Of a stretch of DNA of 18,390 bases, positions 17,793-18,390 are shown piece after piece. Where the stretch lies: the NCBI GenBank assembly GCA_943704525.1, contig CALSCQ010000304.1, positions 1 through 18,390 of the forward strand, written 5' to 3'. Below the pieces are notes generated by a model, which was given only the letters and a program-made list of their open reading frames with translations, was not told the origin of the DNA and ran no database searches. The stretch is from Pigoraptor vietnamica. Taxonomy: Eukaryota > Opisthokonta > Filasterea. The position numbers were made by a program, and so were the translations under genes. Within the stretch, counting starts at the first letter, position 1; the number at the start of each line of letters is the position of its first letter.

Positions 17793-18390
17793 TCCCAGAA
17801 CAGCCACTCAGCGTGCGCTGTGCCGAACGCTACACCTGCACCGCATCGGAGAGGCCACAGACCACACCACAACCGCCTCCACGCACACATGCACTGCACC
17901 CCAAAGCACCGCCACGCCGAAACACCCACGACTTTTACAACAACAACACTGAGAGTGATCGCTTCAGTTGCCGTTGTATCGGTTGACGACGCCCCACGTT
18001 TGCAACTGAGGTTGGTCCACATCAGTCGAGCCCGACATTTTTTTCATTTAGAAAATGCAGTTGAAATTTTCACAAAATGGGGGGTACTTCCAATTCGATA
18101 TTTTTAGATGCATAGGTGTCCGGACTTGTAAATTTGTACCGAATAAGGGCTATAAATGGACAATTTATACCAAGGGCGCTAATAGGGGGCATGTAGCTTC
18201 CAATTGATTTGGAAAATTTTCGTACTTTTTTTCATTTTTAATCAGAAATCAAATTATCAGCCGTGAAATTCGATGGGGGCAATCATGATGAACTTCTAAC
18301 CCCCACCCTTTATCTCAAACGTATTGGTCATCTTTGACCACATCGTTCCTTCCTTAGGAAAATTATGGATTTTATAAGCCATACACCATT
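17793..18390. other. Upstream region of the kinase gene, AT-rich beyond 18010
   Basis: From 17793 to about 18000 the DNA is CA-rich and GC-rich; the ATG at 18022 on the minus strand opens a 107-codon frame that overlaps kinase exon 1 in another frame and has no domain. From about 18030 to the end the sequence is AT-rich with only short frames. I see no gene, repeat or RNA. Confidence 0.5.

Noticed and set aside
17699-18022. Minus-strand 107-codon frame starting at ATG 18022
   Set aside because: It overlaps kinase exon 1 in a different frame, has no recognisable domain and its composition matches non-coding CA-rich DNA.

Overview
This window looks like nuclear DNA of a unicellular eukaryote. 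Two genes on the minus strand contain 21 spliceosomal introns between them, all GT..AG with G at donor position +5. An ankyrin-TKL kinase, a secreted parallel beta-helix protein and a sirtuin sit between minisatellites, a long CA/TG microsatellite and other low-complexity DNA. The GC-rich coding exons, mostly 67-125 nt introns and this kind of TKL kinase fit a free-living amoebozoan such as Acanthamoeba or a relative. The species is an inference, because no marker gene (rRNA, tRNA) is present.

Layout, left to right. Positions 1-350 hold degenerate pyrimidine-rich repeats. About 350-4650 is a large minisatellite of roughly 73-bp units, interrupted at 1190-1560 by an unrelated short-unit (20-23 bp) array. 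AT-rich spacer follows (4650-5460) with a 146-bp tandem duplication at 5010-5295. Then come two minus-strand genes: a compact sirtuin that lacks the zinc-binding module (5463-6326) and a GNAT-type acetyltransferase that looks broken by a +1 frame slip and a 17-bp tandem duplication (6578-7135). A gene-poor stretch follows (7136-9035) with G-rich repeats, GTG/GAG low-complexity DNA and a pair of related stem-loops.

Two large intron-rich minus-strand genes fill the rest. The first (9036-13285, 10 exons, 850 aa) encodes a signal-peptide-bearing right-handed beta-helix protein, probably acting on or binding polysaccharide outside the cell or in the food vacuole. Its sixth intron carries a roughly 285-bp CA/TG microsatellite. 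The second (14162-17792, 13 exons, 871 aa) encodes a complete TKL-type protein kinase preceded by about 11 ankyrin repeats and an N-myristoylation consensus. It has an AATAAA signal about 67 nt after the stop. The right end (17793-18390) is AT-rich and shows no gene.

Both spliced models were built by hand. Every junction keeps frame, and the protein motifs run continuously across the joins. All four genes lie on the minus strand but appear to be independent transcription units. The one pairing worth noting is a deacylase-like gene directly downstream of an acetyltransferase-like gene.
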